Source of the DNA: Myxococcales bacterium
Lineage (GTDB): Bacteria; Myxococcota_A; Bradymonadia; REDH01
Length of the DNA: 40,018 nucleotides
Reading direction: 5' to 3'
Assembly (NCBI GenBank): GCA_947496715.1
Contig: CANMDT010000016.1
Span: forward strand, 1 to 40,018
Positions 7,755 to 15,997 of this stretch are shown here, in pieces. The notes under the pieces were generated by a model. That model worked only from the letters and a program-made list of their open reading frames with translations, did not search any database and was not told the origin of the DNA. The position numbers and the translations under genes were made by a program. Positions within the stretch are counted from its first letter, which is position 1, and the number at the start of each line of letters is the position of its first letter.

Positions 7755-9101
7755 CTAGCGGAGGATGTACCAGGCGATCGCGGCGAGGACGAGGACCGTC
7801 GCGATGCCGGCCACCCAGAGGACCGCGTTGTCGCGGCGGACAGGTGCGGGTTCACGCGATTCGCTCCGTTCTGGCGCTGCCGCCAGCGCTTCGCGGCGCG
7901 CGGGCTCACGCTGCGCGGGATGGGACTCCACCCGTGGCACAGACCCTGTCTGGTACCGCTTGGTCTTCTCCGGCGCCGGCAGTTCGGTCTTGGCATGCGA
8001 GAGGTCTGCGGCGCTGAAGGCGGTCCGGGTGCTGGAGGAATCCGGCACCACGCTCTCGGGCCCCATGAAGAGGGTCGCGTTGGAGGCGGGGGGCGCCGGG
8101 GCAGGCGCGGGAGCGGGGCGGTGCGGGGCGGCCTTGGGTTCCGCCGGCTTCACAGCCGCTGCGGCCGCTGCTGCAGCCTGCTCGAGCCACTCCGAAGACA
8201 TCAACAGGGTGCCGGCGGAGGTCGCGGGCGGCGCGACGGGCACAGGCGCTGCGACAGGCGCCTGCGCTGAGGCTGCGCTCGCCAGCCTCGTGTCTGCCCG
8301 CGCGGAGGCCTGCTGCTGTTCCTCTTCCAACGCGGCAAGAGCCGCAGAGCGGGCGTCGGCAGAGATACCGCCGGTAGCGGCAAAGGCGGCATCCACCTCG
8401 TCGGGCTCAGATGGCTCCTCCATCTCAGCCTCCTCGCTGACGGCGCTGAGGCTGCTCGTCACCTGCCCGAATACGCTCGATAGCGCGTCGGGTTCAGACG
8501 CCTGCTCCAACTCCGCCTCGACGCCGGCGGCGTTGAGGCTGCTCGTCACCTGCCCGAATACGCTCGAGAGCGCATCGCCCAAATCATCCGCATCGAAGAG
8601 CATCGTTGCATTGCTCTCCGCCGGCACTGAACTCTCGGTTGCGCCCGCCTCCACAACAGACTCAGGCTCAGATGCAGGCGCAGGTTCAGGTTGGACCGCA
8701 GCCTCTGGCACGGGCGCCGCCTCCGCTTCGCCGCTGAGGAGCTTGTCGAGGTCGCCGAAGTCGGCGAGGGTCATCAGCATGGTACCGTTGGCCGGAGGCT
8801 CGATGCTGTCTGCCGGAGCAGGAAGCAGGGGCGCAGCGACGGTCGAGCTACGCGGGCGCGGCGGAGGAAGCGGCGCCGACCGCTGCGTCACAGGCTTCGG
8901 TGCGGCCTCGGCTGCGCCCGTAGCCCGCTCCTCCACCGAGGCGATGGCCGCATCCAGCTGCGCAAGTTCATCGGCTCCGAAGGAGAGCCCCACCATCGTC
9001 CGCTCTCCGGCAGCCGCCGGCCTGTCTTCGGGCGGCGCCTCCGTGCTCTCGAGCGGCAGTCCGGGCAACCCAAAAACCGTCTTCTCATTTTCGCTGGCCA
9101 C
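7755..9101 (-). CDS. Tail-anchored low-complexity protein with repeated Thr-hydrophobic motifs
   Basis: This 448-aa protein is not in a family I recognise. It is almost entirely Ala/Pro/Glu-rich and ends in one hydrophobic segment (about residues 426-446) followed by Arg, so it is a tail-anchored membrane protein with a cytoplasmic body. Seven short motifs of the type [K/R/G/A]-T-[M/V/L/A]-[F/V/L] are spaced along it: T8 (KTVFGLPG), T35 (RTMVGLSF), T107 (GTMLMTLADF), T166 (ATMLFDADDL), T298 (GTLLMSSEWL), T343 (ATLFMGPES) and T360 (RTAFSAADL). A 14-residue unit, DALSSVFGQVTSSL, is duplicated at 176-189 and 205-218. The start is GTG with GGAG 7 bases upstream. It lies between a 122-aa protein gene and a coupled lipoprotein gene, all read leftward. 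The motifs could be docking or phosphorylation sites; that is inference. Confidence 0.78.
   Translation of the reverse strand: MASENEKTVFGLPGLPLESTEAPPEDRPAAAGERTMVGLSFGADELAQLDAAIASVEERATGAAEAAPKPVTQRSAPLPPPRPRSSTVAAPLLPAPADSIEPPANGTMLMTLADFGDLDKLLSGEAEAAPVPEAAVQPEPAPASEPESVVEAGATESSVPAESNATMLFDADDLGDALSSVFGQVTSSLNAAGVEAELEQASEPDALSSVFGQVTSSLSAVSEEAEMEEPSEPDEVDAAFAATGGISADARSAALAALEEEQQQASARADTRLASAASAQAPVAAPVPVAPPATSAGTLLMSSEWLEQAAAAAAAAVKPAEPKAAPHRPAPAPAPAPPASNATLFMGPESVVPDSSSTRTAFSAADLSHAKTELPAPEKTKRYQTGSVPRVESHPAQREPARREALAAAPERSESREPAPVRRDNAVLWVAGIATVLVLAAIAWYILR
8448..8576 (-). repeat. Near-identical duplicated coding segment (87-base period)
   Basis: Two copies of a 42-base segment encoding DALSSVFGQVTSSL lie at about 8535-8576 and 8448-8489. 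They differ at only a few bases although codons could vary freely. This points to a fairly recent in-frame duplication inside the tail-anchored protein gene. Confidence 0.7.
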
Positions 9102-9162
9102 GAGGCAACTCCGCTCAAGAAATGCTTATTGCCCTCTAGGACTTCGCCTCGGAGCGTGTCAA

Positions 9163-9531
9163 TCAGAGCCGCCGAACACGGAGTTCTGAACGGCCACCCG
9201 ACGCCCGCACCAGCACCTCACACTGCGTCGCCAACCGGAGGTCGGCTGTGTCGTGCGCAACCATCAGTTCCACCCTGACGCCGTGCCGCCGTCCGCTCTG
9301 CCGAAGCATGGCTGCCACCGCAGCGAGCAGCTCCAACCTCCGGTGCCATGCAGCCGGCACGATGACCAGGTCGAAGTCCGCAGCCAGGGCCTCGACTCCA
9401 TCTTCCGAACTGGCGTCGAAGCAGACCCGCAACAGCGGCGCAGCCCTCCCGTCTAGCGCAGCCCCGCCCTCCGGTGCGCCTGCGCCTCCACTCAGAATCC
9501 GCTCCCACCAAGCCATGCACGCTCGCATCAT
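9163..9531 (-). CDS. Small uncharacterised protein (122 aa)
   Basis: The product matches no family I know. It begins with a short amphipathic stretch (ACMAWWERILSG). Its core looks like a small alpha/beta fold: LRVCFDASSEDGVEALAADFDLVIVP reads as strand-helix-strand, followed by an Arg-rich helix and the strands VRVELMVAHD and CEVLVRASGG. The start is well supported: tandem ATGs at 9526-9531 follow AAGGAG with a 6-base spacer on the minus strand. It is probably first in a leftward unit with the tail-anchored protein (61 bases downstream) and the lipoprotein. It is divergent from typA. A competing overlapping frame has no ribosome-binding site. Confidence 0.62.
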   Translation of the reverse strand: MMRACMAWWERILSGGAGAPEGGAALDGRAAPLLRVCFDASSEDGVEALAADFDLVIVPAAWHRRLELLAAVAAMLRQSGRRHGVRVELMVAHDTADLRLATQCEVLVRASGGRSELRVRRL

Positions 9532-9723
9532 CTTCGACTCCTTCAGCAGAAAGCACCCTCACCATCATTGTCGGCGTTCCGCGCGCAATGTTGCACGGCT
9601 GTCGCAAAGTCGCCCGAAGGCCCGAAAACTGCCGCTTCTTCTTGTGACAGAGCCGCTCCCCCGCTAGGAGTGCGCGCCCCTCGCGTCCGCGGGGACCCCG
9701 CCCGTACCTCAGAGTGCCCCGTC

Positions 9724-11544
9724 ATGAAGAAGGCTGAGTTCATCCGCAACGTCGCAATCATCGCACACGTCGACCACGGCAAAACGACGCTGGTCGACAA
9801 GCTGCTGCGGCAGTCTGGCACTGTGGCCGCCCATAAAGAGATGGCCGAGCGGGCCATGGACAGCAACGACCAAGAGCGTGAGCGGGGCATCACCATCTTG
9901 GCCAAGTGCACCACTGTGAACTACAAATCCGACAGCGGCGATGTGTTCACCCTCAACATCGTCGACACACCCGGACACGCCGACTTCGGCGGCGAGGTTG
10001 AGCGCGTCCTCAAGATGGTCGACTCGGTCCTACTGCTTATCGACGCAGTCGAGGGGCCCATGCCCCAGACCCGCTTCGTGCTTCGGAAGTCGCTGGCGCT
10101 GGGTCTCAAGCCCATCGTGGTCATCAACAAGATCGACCGCCCGAACGCTCGCCTCGACGAGGTGCTCAACATGTGCTTCGACCTCTTCGTCGCCCTCAAG
10201 GCCACGGACGAGCAGCTGGACTTCCCGGTCATCTACGCCTCTGCCAAGAAGGGCTACGCGATGAACGACCCGAAGGAGCCCGCGATCGACATGCGCCCCA
10301 TCTTCGAGCGCATCATCAAGTCGGTGCCGGCGCCCGACGCCGACGTCGACGCCCCCTTCTGCATGCAGGTCGCGACGCTCTCCTATGACGCCTTCGTTGG
10401 TCGCTTGGCAGTCGGTCGTGTCTATGACGGTCGCGTTACCGTCGGTTCGCGCGTGGCCGTGCTGGGCCAGAACGATGTGAACAGCTTCGGCCGCATCTCG
10501 AAGATTGTCCGCTTCCAGGGCCTTGAGCGCGTCGAGGCCAGCGAGGCCAAGGCCGGCGACATCATCATGATCGCAGGCCTGGACACCGTCCTGCCCGGCG
10601 ACACCATCGGCGCACCGGACGGCACCAAGCGGTTGCCCGCAATGGAGATCGACGAGCCGACCATCAGCATGCTCTTCATGGTCAACACCTCGCCCTTCGC
10701 AGGCCGCGAGGGTAAGTTCGTCACCAGCCGCCACATCCGTGACCGGCTCATGCGCGAGCTCGAGGCCGACGTCTCGCTTCGCGTCGAAGACACCGAGTCT
10801 GCAGAGACCTTCCGCGTCTCCGGTCGCGGCGAACTCCACCTGTCCGTCCTCCTCGAGCGCATGCGCCGCGAAGGCTACGAGCTCGCAGTCTCGCAGCCCA
10901 AGGTCATCCTCAAGAAGGACGAGAAGGGCCACACGCTCGAGCCCATGGAAATCGTCGTCGTCGAGTGCGGCGAAGACTACCAGGGCACCGTCATCAACAA
11001 GCTCAGCATGCGCAAGGGCGAGCTCAAGGTGCTTGAGCCCTCGGGTGAAGGCATGTGCCGCATGGAGTACCTCATCCCGTCGCGCGGCCTCATCGGCTTC
11101 CGCAGCGAGTTCCTTACCGACACGCGCGGCACCGGCGTGCTCTACTCCAACTTCGACCACTACGCCCCCTTCCGCGGCGATATCGGCGGCCGTGCCAACG
11201 GCGCGCTCGTCGCCCTCGAGCCGGGCGACACCACCGCCTACGCGCTCTACCGCCTGCAGGACCGTGGCCTCATGTTCATGGGCACGGCAGAGAACGTCTA
11301 CGGCGGCCAGATCATCGGTCAGCACGCCAAGGAGAACGACCTCGTCATCAACCCCTGCACCAAGAAGGCGCTTACCAACATCCGGTCAGCCGGTGCCGAC
11401 GAGAAGTTGACGCTCGTTCCGCCGCGCCTGCACACGCTTGAGTCTGCGCTCGAGTGGATTGATGACGACGAGCTGGTCGAGGTCACCCCGACCAGCATCC
11501 GTATCCGCAAGGCCGTCCTCGACCATAACCGCCGCAAGCGCTAG
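9724..11544 (+). CDS. typA: Ribosome-binding GTPase TypA/BipA
   Basis: This 606-aa translational GTPase of the EF-G/LepA class binds the 70S ribosome and supports 50S assembly and stress or low-temperature growth. All G motifs are present: AHVDHGKTT at about residues 14-22 (P-loop), RGITI (switch I), DTPGHADF (G3), NKIDRPNA (G4) and a SAKKG-type G5. Domain II, the EF-G III/V-like domains and the BipA-specific C-terminal domain ([20 protein letters not shown] onward, about 455-475) follow. Length matches E. coli BipA. The frame is open 52 codons upstream, but homology starts at [19 protein letters not shown], so the ATG at 9724 is chosen; no strong ribosome-binding site is visible. Its TAG stop overlaps the TAG of the convergent beta-barrel gene within one CTAG. 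Confidence 0.96.
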   Translation: MKKAEFIRNVAIIAHVDHGKTTLVDKLLRQSGTVAAHKEMAERAMDSNDQERERGITILAKCTTVNYKSDSGDVFTLNIVDTPGHADFGGEVERVLKMVDSVLLLIDAVEGPMPQTRFVLRKSLALGLKPIVVINKIDRPNARLDEVLNMCFDLFVALKATDEQLDFPVIYASAKKGYAMNDPKEPAIDMRPIFERIIKSVPAPDADVDAPFCMQVATLSYDAFVGRLAVGRVYDGRVTVGSRVAVLGQNDVNSFGRISKIVRFQGLERVEASEAKAGDIIMIAGLDTVLPGDTIGAPDGTKRLPAMEIDEPTISMLFMVNTSPFAGREGKFVTSRHIRDRLMRELEADVSLRVEDTESAETFRVSGRGELHLSVLLERMRREGYELAVSQPKVILKKDEKGHTLEPMEIVVVECGEDYQGTVINKLSMRKGELKVLEPSGEGMCRMEYLIPSRGLIGFRSEFLTDTRGTGVLYSNFDHYAPFRGDIGGRANGALVALEPGDTTAYALYRLQDRGLMFMGTAENVYGGQIIGQHAKENDLVINPCTKKALTNIRSAGADEKLTLVPPRLHTLESALEWIDDDELVEVTPTSIRIRKAVLDHNRRKR

Positions 11545-12590
11545 GGCTCCGCGCCCTGCCGCTCCGAGCGCCACGACAGCCCTACAAAGGCGATGTGGCG
11601 CTCGAAATCGTTTTGGGCCGAGCTCGCCGCTCCCAGCCGCTGAAGGTAGCGTTGGTAGCGACCCTCGAGGCCCCAGCCATCGACGAGCGGCTGCTCGATG
11701 GCGATGCTCACCTGGTTGCGATCCTCGTCTTCGACTGCCAGCTCCACGACAGAGCCGGCACCCTCATAGGCAACGCGCTGCAGCACCCCGCTCAGGCGCC
11801 CCACTGCGTCGCCCCAGAGGAGCCCGCCAAGGGTGAGTTCCGCCGTCTCGTGAAGGTAGTCGCCACCGCTCAATGCAACGGAGCCTGCCGAAGCGGCCGT
11901 GGCCGAGCCGGAGAGCGATGCGACCCAGCGTCCGGCATCATACTGCAGCCTCGCGCCCGTCGACTGCGTCAGGCTTTCGGTGAGCAAGAAGGGCGTCTCT
12001 GCATTGATGCGGAGCGACGGCTCGTAGGAGGCACTGAGGGTAACGGCTTCGCTCGGAGCATAGCTGAGCGTCAGCGCTGCAGTCGGCCCATGCCAGCTCC
12101 GGCCACTGTCGGCGGCGTAACCGAACGCGGCGTAGCCCGCCGCGGCCTCGAATGTGACCTGCTCCCAGCCGCGCGCGCTGCCGACGGTGGCGGCGACCCG
12201 CTCATAGTCGCGGGTCATGCCTAGGCCATCATCGCCGGGGGCCTCGCTGCGTCCACGGAACTCCGCGTAGGTGCGGTGGCTCCAGTCGCCGCCACTCGTC
12301 CAGTCCAGTCCGCCGCCAACACGCCAGACCGCGGCCCAGTCTGCACGGAGCGGCAGCCAGCGCGCCCCCACCTGCGCCTCCGTCGTCAGCAGGCCGTCAG
12401 ACCAGACCAACCGTTCGTCCACGTAAGAGATGGTCCCCTTGGGTCCTGCTACCACGCCCTCTTCGGCCTCAAAGATGCGCGCTGGATTGCTATCGGACTC
12501 AGCACCGAGCCGGAGAATGAGCTGCCTCTCCGCGGCCGATGCGGCAGCAGGAAAAAGAAGCGAAGCAAAGAGCAGGAAATGCCGAACCAT
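11541..12590 (-). CDS. Predicted outer-membrane beta-barrel protein
   Basis: The 349-aa product has a Sec signal peptide (VRHFLLFASLLFPAAASA, cleavage near residue 20). It continues with alternating hydrophobic/polar strands rich in Tyr, Trp, Gly and Thr, such as VTFEAAAGYAAFGYA, VTLSASYEPSLRIN and HIAFVGLSWRSER. The mature start, LRLGAESDSNP, resembles outer-membrane barrel proteins of the BBP2 type, but I cannot assign a family or substrate. In the same frame the reading frame runs upstream to 13778 through the antisense of the DTTA-repeat gene; that Gly/Val extension is an artefact and was excluded. The ATG at 12590 directly precedes the signal peptide; its ribosome site is weak. It is divergent from the repeat lipoprotein and convergent with typA (4-base overlap). 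Confidence 0.78.
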   Translation of the reverse strand: MVRHFLLFASLLFPAAASAAERQLILRLGAESDSNPARIFEAEEGVVAGPKGTISYVDERLVWSDGLLTTEAQVGARWLPLRADWAAVWRVGGGLDWTSGGDWSHRTYAEFRGRSEAPGDDGLGMTRDYERVAATVGSARGWEQVTFEAAAGYAAFGYAADSGRSWHGPTAALTLSYAPSEAVTLSASYEPSLRINAETPFLLTESLTQSTGARLQYDAGRWVASLSGSATAASAGSVALSGGDYLHETAELTLGGLLWGDAVGRLSGVLQRVAYEGAGSVVELAVEDEDRNQVSIAIEQPLVDGWGLEGRYQRYLQRLGAASSAQNDFERHIAFVGLSWRSERQGAEP

Positions 12591-12722
12591 CCTGCGCACG
12601 GTAGCGCAGCGCCGCCAGCCGTGCCACTTCCATCGCGGAGGCGAATCGCCGCACTGTTGTTGCCCCATCGCCGCCACCGCTCTAGCATGACGCGCGCTTG
12701 CCCCGAACCTCAAGGTCGCCAC

Positions 12723-13736
12723 ATGCGCAGTTCCATCATCGTGCTTGTCGCCTGTCTGGCCGCCTGCTCCTCCAAAGAGAGTGTGAGCACCGGAGACTCG
12801 GACGCAGGGAGCGGGCAAGACACCTCCGTCGGCTCGGGTGACGCGATGGGCTCTGGTTCGGGGAACGATGCCGACACGACGCCGGAAGACACCGGCGCAT
12901 TGGCCTGTGAACTCACGCTGCCACCCGCGACCGGAACCGCCTGCGACTGCCTCGGGGCAACCCGAGACTTTCCCATGAACGCCACGGGCCCGCTCACCTG
13001 CAGCTGCACCGACAGAGGCTGGGCCTGCGCCGCAGTCGAGCCAGAACCCGACACCACAGGCGATGACACCAACGCAGACACCACAGCAGACGCCACAGCA
13101 GACACCACGGTCGACGACACCACCGCCGACACCACCGCCGACACCACCGCCGACACCACCGCCGACACCACGGTCGACGACACCACCGCCGACACCACCG
13201 CCGACACCACCGCCGACACCACCGCCGACACCACCGCCGACACCACGGTCGACGACACCACCGCCGACACCACCGCCGACACCACCGCCGACACCACCGC
13301 CGACACCACCGCCGACACGACGCCCGTCGGCCCCTGCGAGGCAGGCGGCGGCGTCTGCATCGGCATGGGCGGTCCCTGCGAGACCGTGGGCGGCACTCCC
13401 TATCCCGCAGGCAACAGCCAGTGTGTCTTCACCGGAGAGCTCGGAAGCTGCTGCGTGCCACCGCCTGTACAGCTCACGGGCGATACCTGCGCCGAACGCG
13501 GCGGCGTCTGCGCCCCCATCGCCGGCTGCAACTTCACCAACAGCGCCTTCGCACCAACCCCGACCCCCAGCTGCGGCTTCGGCGGAATCATCTGCTGTGT
13601 GCCCAACACCGTCTGCGGCGAAGAGACGACGCGCTGCTGTGACACGATGGCCTCCTTCCGCCCCGCCTGCGACCGCGGGCAATGGATCTGCACCATCGAC
13701 GGCACCACCATGCTGCCGATCTCCGAGTGCCCCTAG
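12723..13736 (+). CDS. Lipoprotein with Asp-Thr-Thr-Ala tandem repeats and two Cys-rich modules
   Basis: The 337-aa product is a predicted surface or periplasmic lipoprotein. Its signal MRSSIIVLVACLAAC places the lipidated Cys at residue 15. A Ser/Gly/Asp linker and a small Cys-containing domain (about 60-105) follow, then about 90 residues of DTTA repeats interrupted three times by DTTVD. After the repeat, two similar Cys-rich modules occur: CEAGGGVC...CCVP and CAERGGVC...CCVP. A third, shorter Cys segment ends the protein. The acidic repeat is probably an extended stalk displaying the disulfide-rich heads. AAGG about 7 bases before the ATG supports the start. It sits 28 bases before def but looks functionally unrelated. 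The same repeat creates long antisense and +1 frames that are not genes. Confidence 0.8.
   Translation: MRSSIIVLVACLAACSSKESVSTGDSDAGSGQDTSVGSGDAMGSGSGNDADTTPEDTGALACELTLPPATGTACDCLGATRDFPMNATGPLTCSCTDRGWACAAVEPEPDTTGDDTNADTTADATADTTVDDTTADTTADTTADTTADTTVDDTTADTTADTTADTTADTTADTTVDDTTADTTADTTADTTADTTADTTPVGPCEAGGGVCIGMGGPCETVGGTPYPAGNSQCVFTGELGSCCVPPPVQLTGDTCAERGGVCAPIAGCNFTNSAFAPTPTPSCGFGGIICCVPNTVCGEETTRCCDTMASFRPACDRGQWICTIDGTTMLPISECP
13050..13322 (+). repeat. 12-base tandem repeat array inside the lipoprotein gene
   Basis: The unit is GACACCACCGCC or a close variant, encoding DTTA. It is interrupted by GACACCACGGTCGAC, which encodes DTTVD and shifts the register by one residue. Interruptions recur at intervals of 63 and 75 bases, giving a higher-order period of 21 and 25 residues. 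The central copies are nearly identical at DNA level. Changes of whole units keep the frame, so the stalk length can vary without loss of the downstream Cys-rich modules. Confidence 0.9.
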
Positions 13737-13764
13737 TCCCTCCACCCCTCGCCCCGCATACGCC

Positions 13765-14343
13765 ATGGCGCTCCGCACCGTTGTCCTCTACCCCCACCCT
13801 GCTCTCACGACGCCGGCCGAACCGGTCACCGCGTTCGATGAGCAGCTCCATGCCTTCATCGAAGATATGGCAGAGACCATGTATCACAGCCGAGGCGTGG
13901 GCCTCGCCGCAAACCAGATCGCTGTGCTGAAGCGGGTCGCGCTGGTCGACGTCGCTGAAGATGGCGAGCCGGCCCGGCGCATCGAGCTCATCAACCCGAG
14001 CGTGGTCGCGGCGAGTGGCAAGGGGCGACGCGAAGAGGGCTGCCTCTCCTTCCCGAATCTCTACGACAACATCGACCGGGCCACCGAGGTCACTGTCCAG
14101 TTCGTGAACCGCTTCAACGAGCCGCAGGAGGTCAGCGCGACCGGGCTCCTCGCCGTCGCGCTGCAGCACGAAATCGACCATCTCGACGGCAAGGTTTTCC
14201 TCGACCGGATGGGCCCCTTGCAGCGAGCGATGGCGATGAAGCGCTACCGCAAGATCATGGAGCGGCGCGCAGAGAACGCTGCTGCGCCGGAGGCGAAGCG
14301 CATCGAGGGACCACAGAATCGCCAGCCTCCCCGCAACGGCTGA
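13765..14343 (+). CDS. def: Peptide deformylase
   Basis: This 192-aa metalloenzyme removes the formyl group from the initiator Met of nascent proteins. All three family motifs are present: GVGLAANQI (residues 44-52), EGCLSFP with metal ligand C93, and HEIDHLDG with metal ligands H135 and H139 and catalytic E136. Residues 150-192 form a basic C-terminal tail longer than the minimal enzyme. The frame is open upstream through the repeat of the preceding gene, but the family begins at this ATG (ALRTVVLYPHPAL). No strong ribosome-binding site is visible. It is followed after 2 bases by fmt, the classic def-fmt pair that formylates and later deformylates initiator Met. It may share a transcript with the downstream genes through maiA. 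Confidence 0.96.
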   Translation: MALRTVVLYPHPALTTPAEPVTAFDEQLHAFIEDMAETMYHSRGVGLAANQIAVLKRVALVDVAEDGEPARRIELINPSVVAASGKGRREEGCLSFPNLYDNIDRATEVTVQFVNRFNEPQEVSATGLLAVALQHEIDHLDGKVFLDRMGPLQRAMAMKRYRKIMERRAENAAAPEAKRIEGPQNRQPPRNG

Positions 14344-14345
14344 AC

Positions 14346-15299
14346 ATGACCGCAAAAATTGTCTTCATGGGCACGGCAGCCTTCTCGGTCCCTGCGCTGC
14401 GCATGCTGGCCGCCCGAACCGATGCGACCGTCTCGCTGGTCATCTCGCAGCCGAGCCGCGCTGCAGGGCGGGGCAAGCAGCCAACCCCGCCGCCCGTGGC
14501 CGCAGCAGCGCTCGAACTGGGGCTCCGGCTCGAACAGCCCGAATCGCTCAAGAGCGACGAAGTGCACGCGCTCCTGGAGGCCGAGCATGCCGACCTCTTC
14601 GTGGTCGCAGCCTACGGCCAAATTCTCCGCCAGCGCACGCTTGACCTTCCGCGCCGCGGCTGCGTGAACATCCACGGCTCGCTGCTCCCGCGCTGGCGCG
14701 GCGCGGCGCCCATCTCCTGGAGCATCGCGGCAGGCGATGCCACCACGGGCGTCGCGATCATGCAGATGGAGCGCGGCCTCGACACCGGCCCCGTCTTCGC
14801 GCAGCGCCCGCTCATGATCGGCGACACGGAGACGGCCGGCGAACTCCACGACCGGCTCGCACTGCTCGGCGCCGACCTGCTCGCCGACCTGCTCCCTGCC
14901 ATCCTCGCTGGCAGCGCCACTGCAGCACCACAGCCCGCGCGCGGTACAACCTACGCCCGCATGCTGACCCGCGCAGACCGCACCATCCCCTTCTCGCAAC
15001 GAGCCGCCTCCGTCGCGGATTGGATCAACGGCATGACGCCTTGGCCCGGTGCCGCAGCCACGGTGGAGGGCGAACTGGTGCTGCTCAGCCGCGCCCGGCC
15101 CGTAGAGGGCAGCCACGCGCTGGAGCCAGGCCAGGTGGTCGCCGCCGACGCCCGCAACGGCCTCTTCCTGGCCGCCGGCGAGGGCACCCTGCTCGAGGTG
15201 CTCGAACTGCAGCGGGCGGGCAAGCGGGTGATGCCGACCAAGGTGGTACTCAACGGCTGGTGCCCCGCTACGGGAACGCGCTTCGAGCCGGTCGCTTGA
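14346..15299 (+). CDS. fmt: Methionyl-tRNA formyltransferase
   Basis: The 317-aa enzyme transfers a formyl group from 10-formyl-THF to initiator Met-tRNA. The N-terminal Rossmann-like domain begins IVFMGTAAFSVPAL. The catalytic triad N108, H110 and D146 is visible in VNIHGSLLPRWRGAAPISW and in LDTGPV, matching E. coli N106/H108/D144. The C-terminal OB-fold tRNA-binding domain (about 205-317) is present. It starts 2 bases after def. Its TGA stop overlaps the TTG start of the next gene in the sequence TTGA, suggesting translational coupling. Confidence 0.96.
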   Translation: MTAKIVFMGTAAFSVPALRMLAARTDATVSLVISQPSRAAGRGKQPTPPPVAAAALELGLRLEQPESLKSDEVHALLEAEHADLFVVAAYGQILRQRTLDLPRRGCVNIHGSLLPRWRGAAPISWSIAAGDATTGVAIMQMERGLDTGPVFAQRPLMIGDTETAGELHDRLALLGADLLADLLPAILAGSATAAPQPARGTTYARMLTRADRTIPFSQRAASVADWINGMTPWPGAAATVEGELVLLSRARPVEGSHALEPGQVVAADARNGLFLAAGEGTLLEVLELQRAGKRVMPTKVVLNGWCPATGTRFEPVA

Positions 15300-15997
15300 C
15301 CCAAACCACCCCCTCATACGACGGCCTTTTGTGCGGCCTTGGCCCCTCCGTCGCCTGCGGCCTGGGCCACGGGCTGATGCTGCCTCTGGCGCGTGAAGCA
15401 GCGACCACTGCGCTCGGCGAGCGGCTCCCGCAGAACGACGCGATGGCGGCGATGGCAGCGGCGCTTGGGGCCCTCGAGGCCGCTGCGCAGACCGCCCTGC
15501 AGACAGGCCTTGGCGTGGTGCTGCTCTGGCCCCACCCTCCGGCCCGCTTCTCGACCTTCGCCCTGCCCGACTGGGCGGTGGCCGTTATCACACCCGAACT
15601 GCCTGAAAGCGCGTCGGAGGCCTCTGCCTTCCTCGGCAAGACGCTGATCGGCAAGGCCGCCGCAACCTTCGCCTCGCGCGCCGTCGCGGTCACCGAGGCG
15701 CTCCGATCCGGCAGCCTCGAACTGCTCCGCTTCGCGCTGGACGACGGTTCGCTTCACGACCTGCTTGGCGCCGGTATACCGGGCCTGCAGCCCGCGCTTG
15801 CGGCCGCACGCGAAGACGGCGCTGCCGCCGGACTCAGCCGCTTCCGCGGGCGCCGCTGCATCGTCGCACTTCACCCCGACGCCGACCGCGCAGCCGCTGC
15901 CGCAGCCGCTGCTGCGGCGCGCTGGGAAGCACACGCCCTCTCCTGCGAGGTCACTCTGACCCGCTTCGCCAGCTGTCAGCCGGAGCCCCGCTCTTGA
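15296..15997 (+). CDS. Shortened homoserine-kinase-like GHMP protein, probably not a normal kinase
   Basis: The 233-aa product resembles the second half of homoserine kinase (ThrB), a GHMP kinase. The stretch from WAVAVITPELPESASEA (about 93-109) through LRSGSLELLRFALDD to GIPGLQPALAAAREDGAAAG follows ThrB order. GLGPSVACG at about 15-23 sits where the ATP-loop GLGSSAA is expected, so about 85 N-terminal residues of the family are missing. The C-terminal SGSGPT loop reads RFRGRRC. These losses argue against ordinary homoserine phosphorylation. The start is TTG overlapping the fmt stop (TTGA), and the stop overlaps the TTG start of rsmB in the same way. This tight packing suggests the gene is maintained. 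It could be a decayed or repurposed GHMP protein; the assignment is by eye. Confidence 0.55.
   Translation: MTQTTPSYDGLLCGLGPSVACGLGHGLMLPLAREAATTALGERLPQNDAMAAMAAALGALEAAAQTALQTGLGVVLLWPHPPARFSTFALPDWAVAVITPELPESASEASAFLGKTLIGKAAATFASRAVAVTEALRSGSLELLRFALDDGSLHDLLGAGIPGLQPALAAAREDGAAAGLSRFRGRRCIVALHPDADRAAAAAAAAAARWEAHALSCEVTLTRFASCQPEPRS

Noticed and set aside
9218-9607. 129-residue leftward frame overlapping the 122-aa gene
   Set aside because: No ribosome-binding site and Arg/Gly-rich shadow composition; the 122-aa frame has AAGGAG.
10030-11325. Long leftward frame antisense to typA
   Set aside because: A high-GC antisense shadow; typA is strongly conserved on the plus strand.
13050-13322. 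CRISPR array
   Set aside because: Repeats are 12-base, in frame, contiguous and without spacers; they encode DTTA.
13063-13764. Thr/Pro-rich frame in the repeat lipoprotein running into def
   Set aside because: It is the +1 frame of the 12-base repeat; def has a standard N-terminus at 13765.
12591-13778. Long Gly/Val-rich leftward extension of the barrel frame, antisense to the repeat lipoprotein
   Set aside because: It is the reverse complement of the DTTA tandem repeat; the barrel gene has its own start and signal peptide at 12590.
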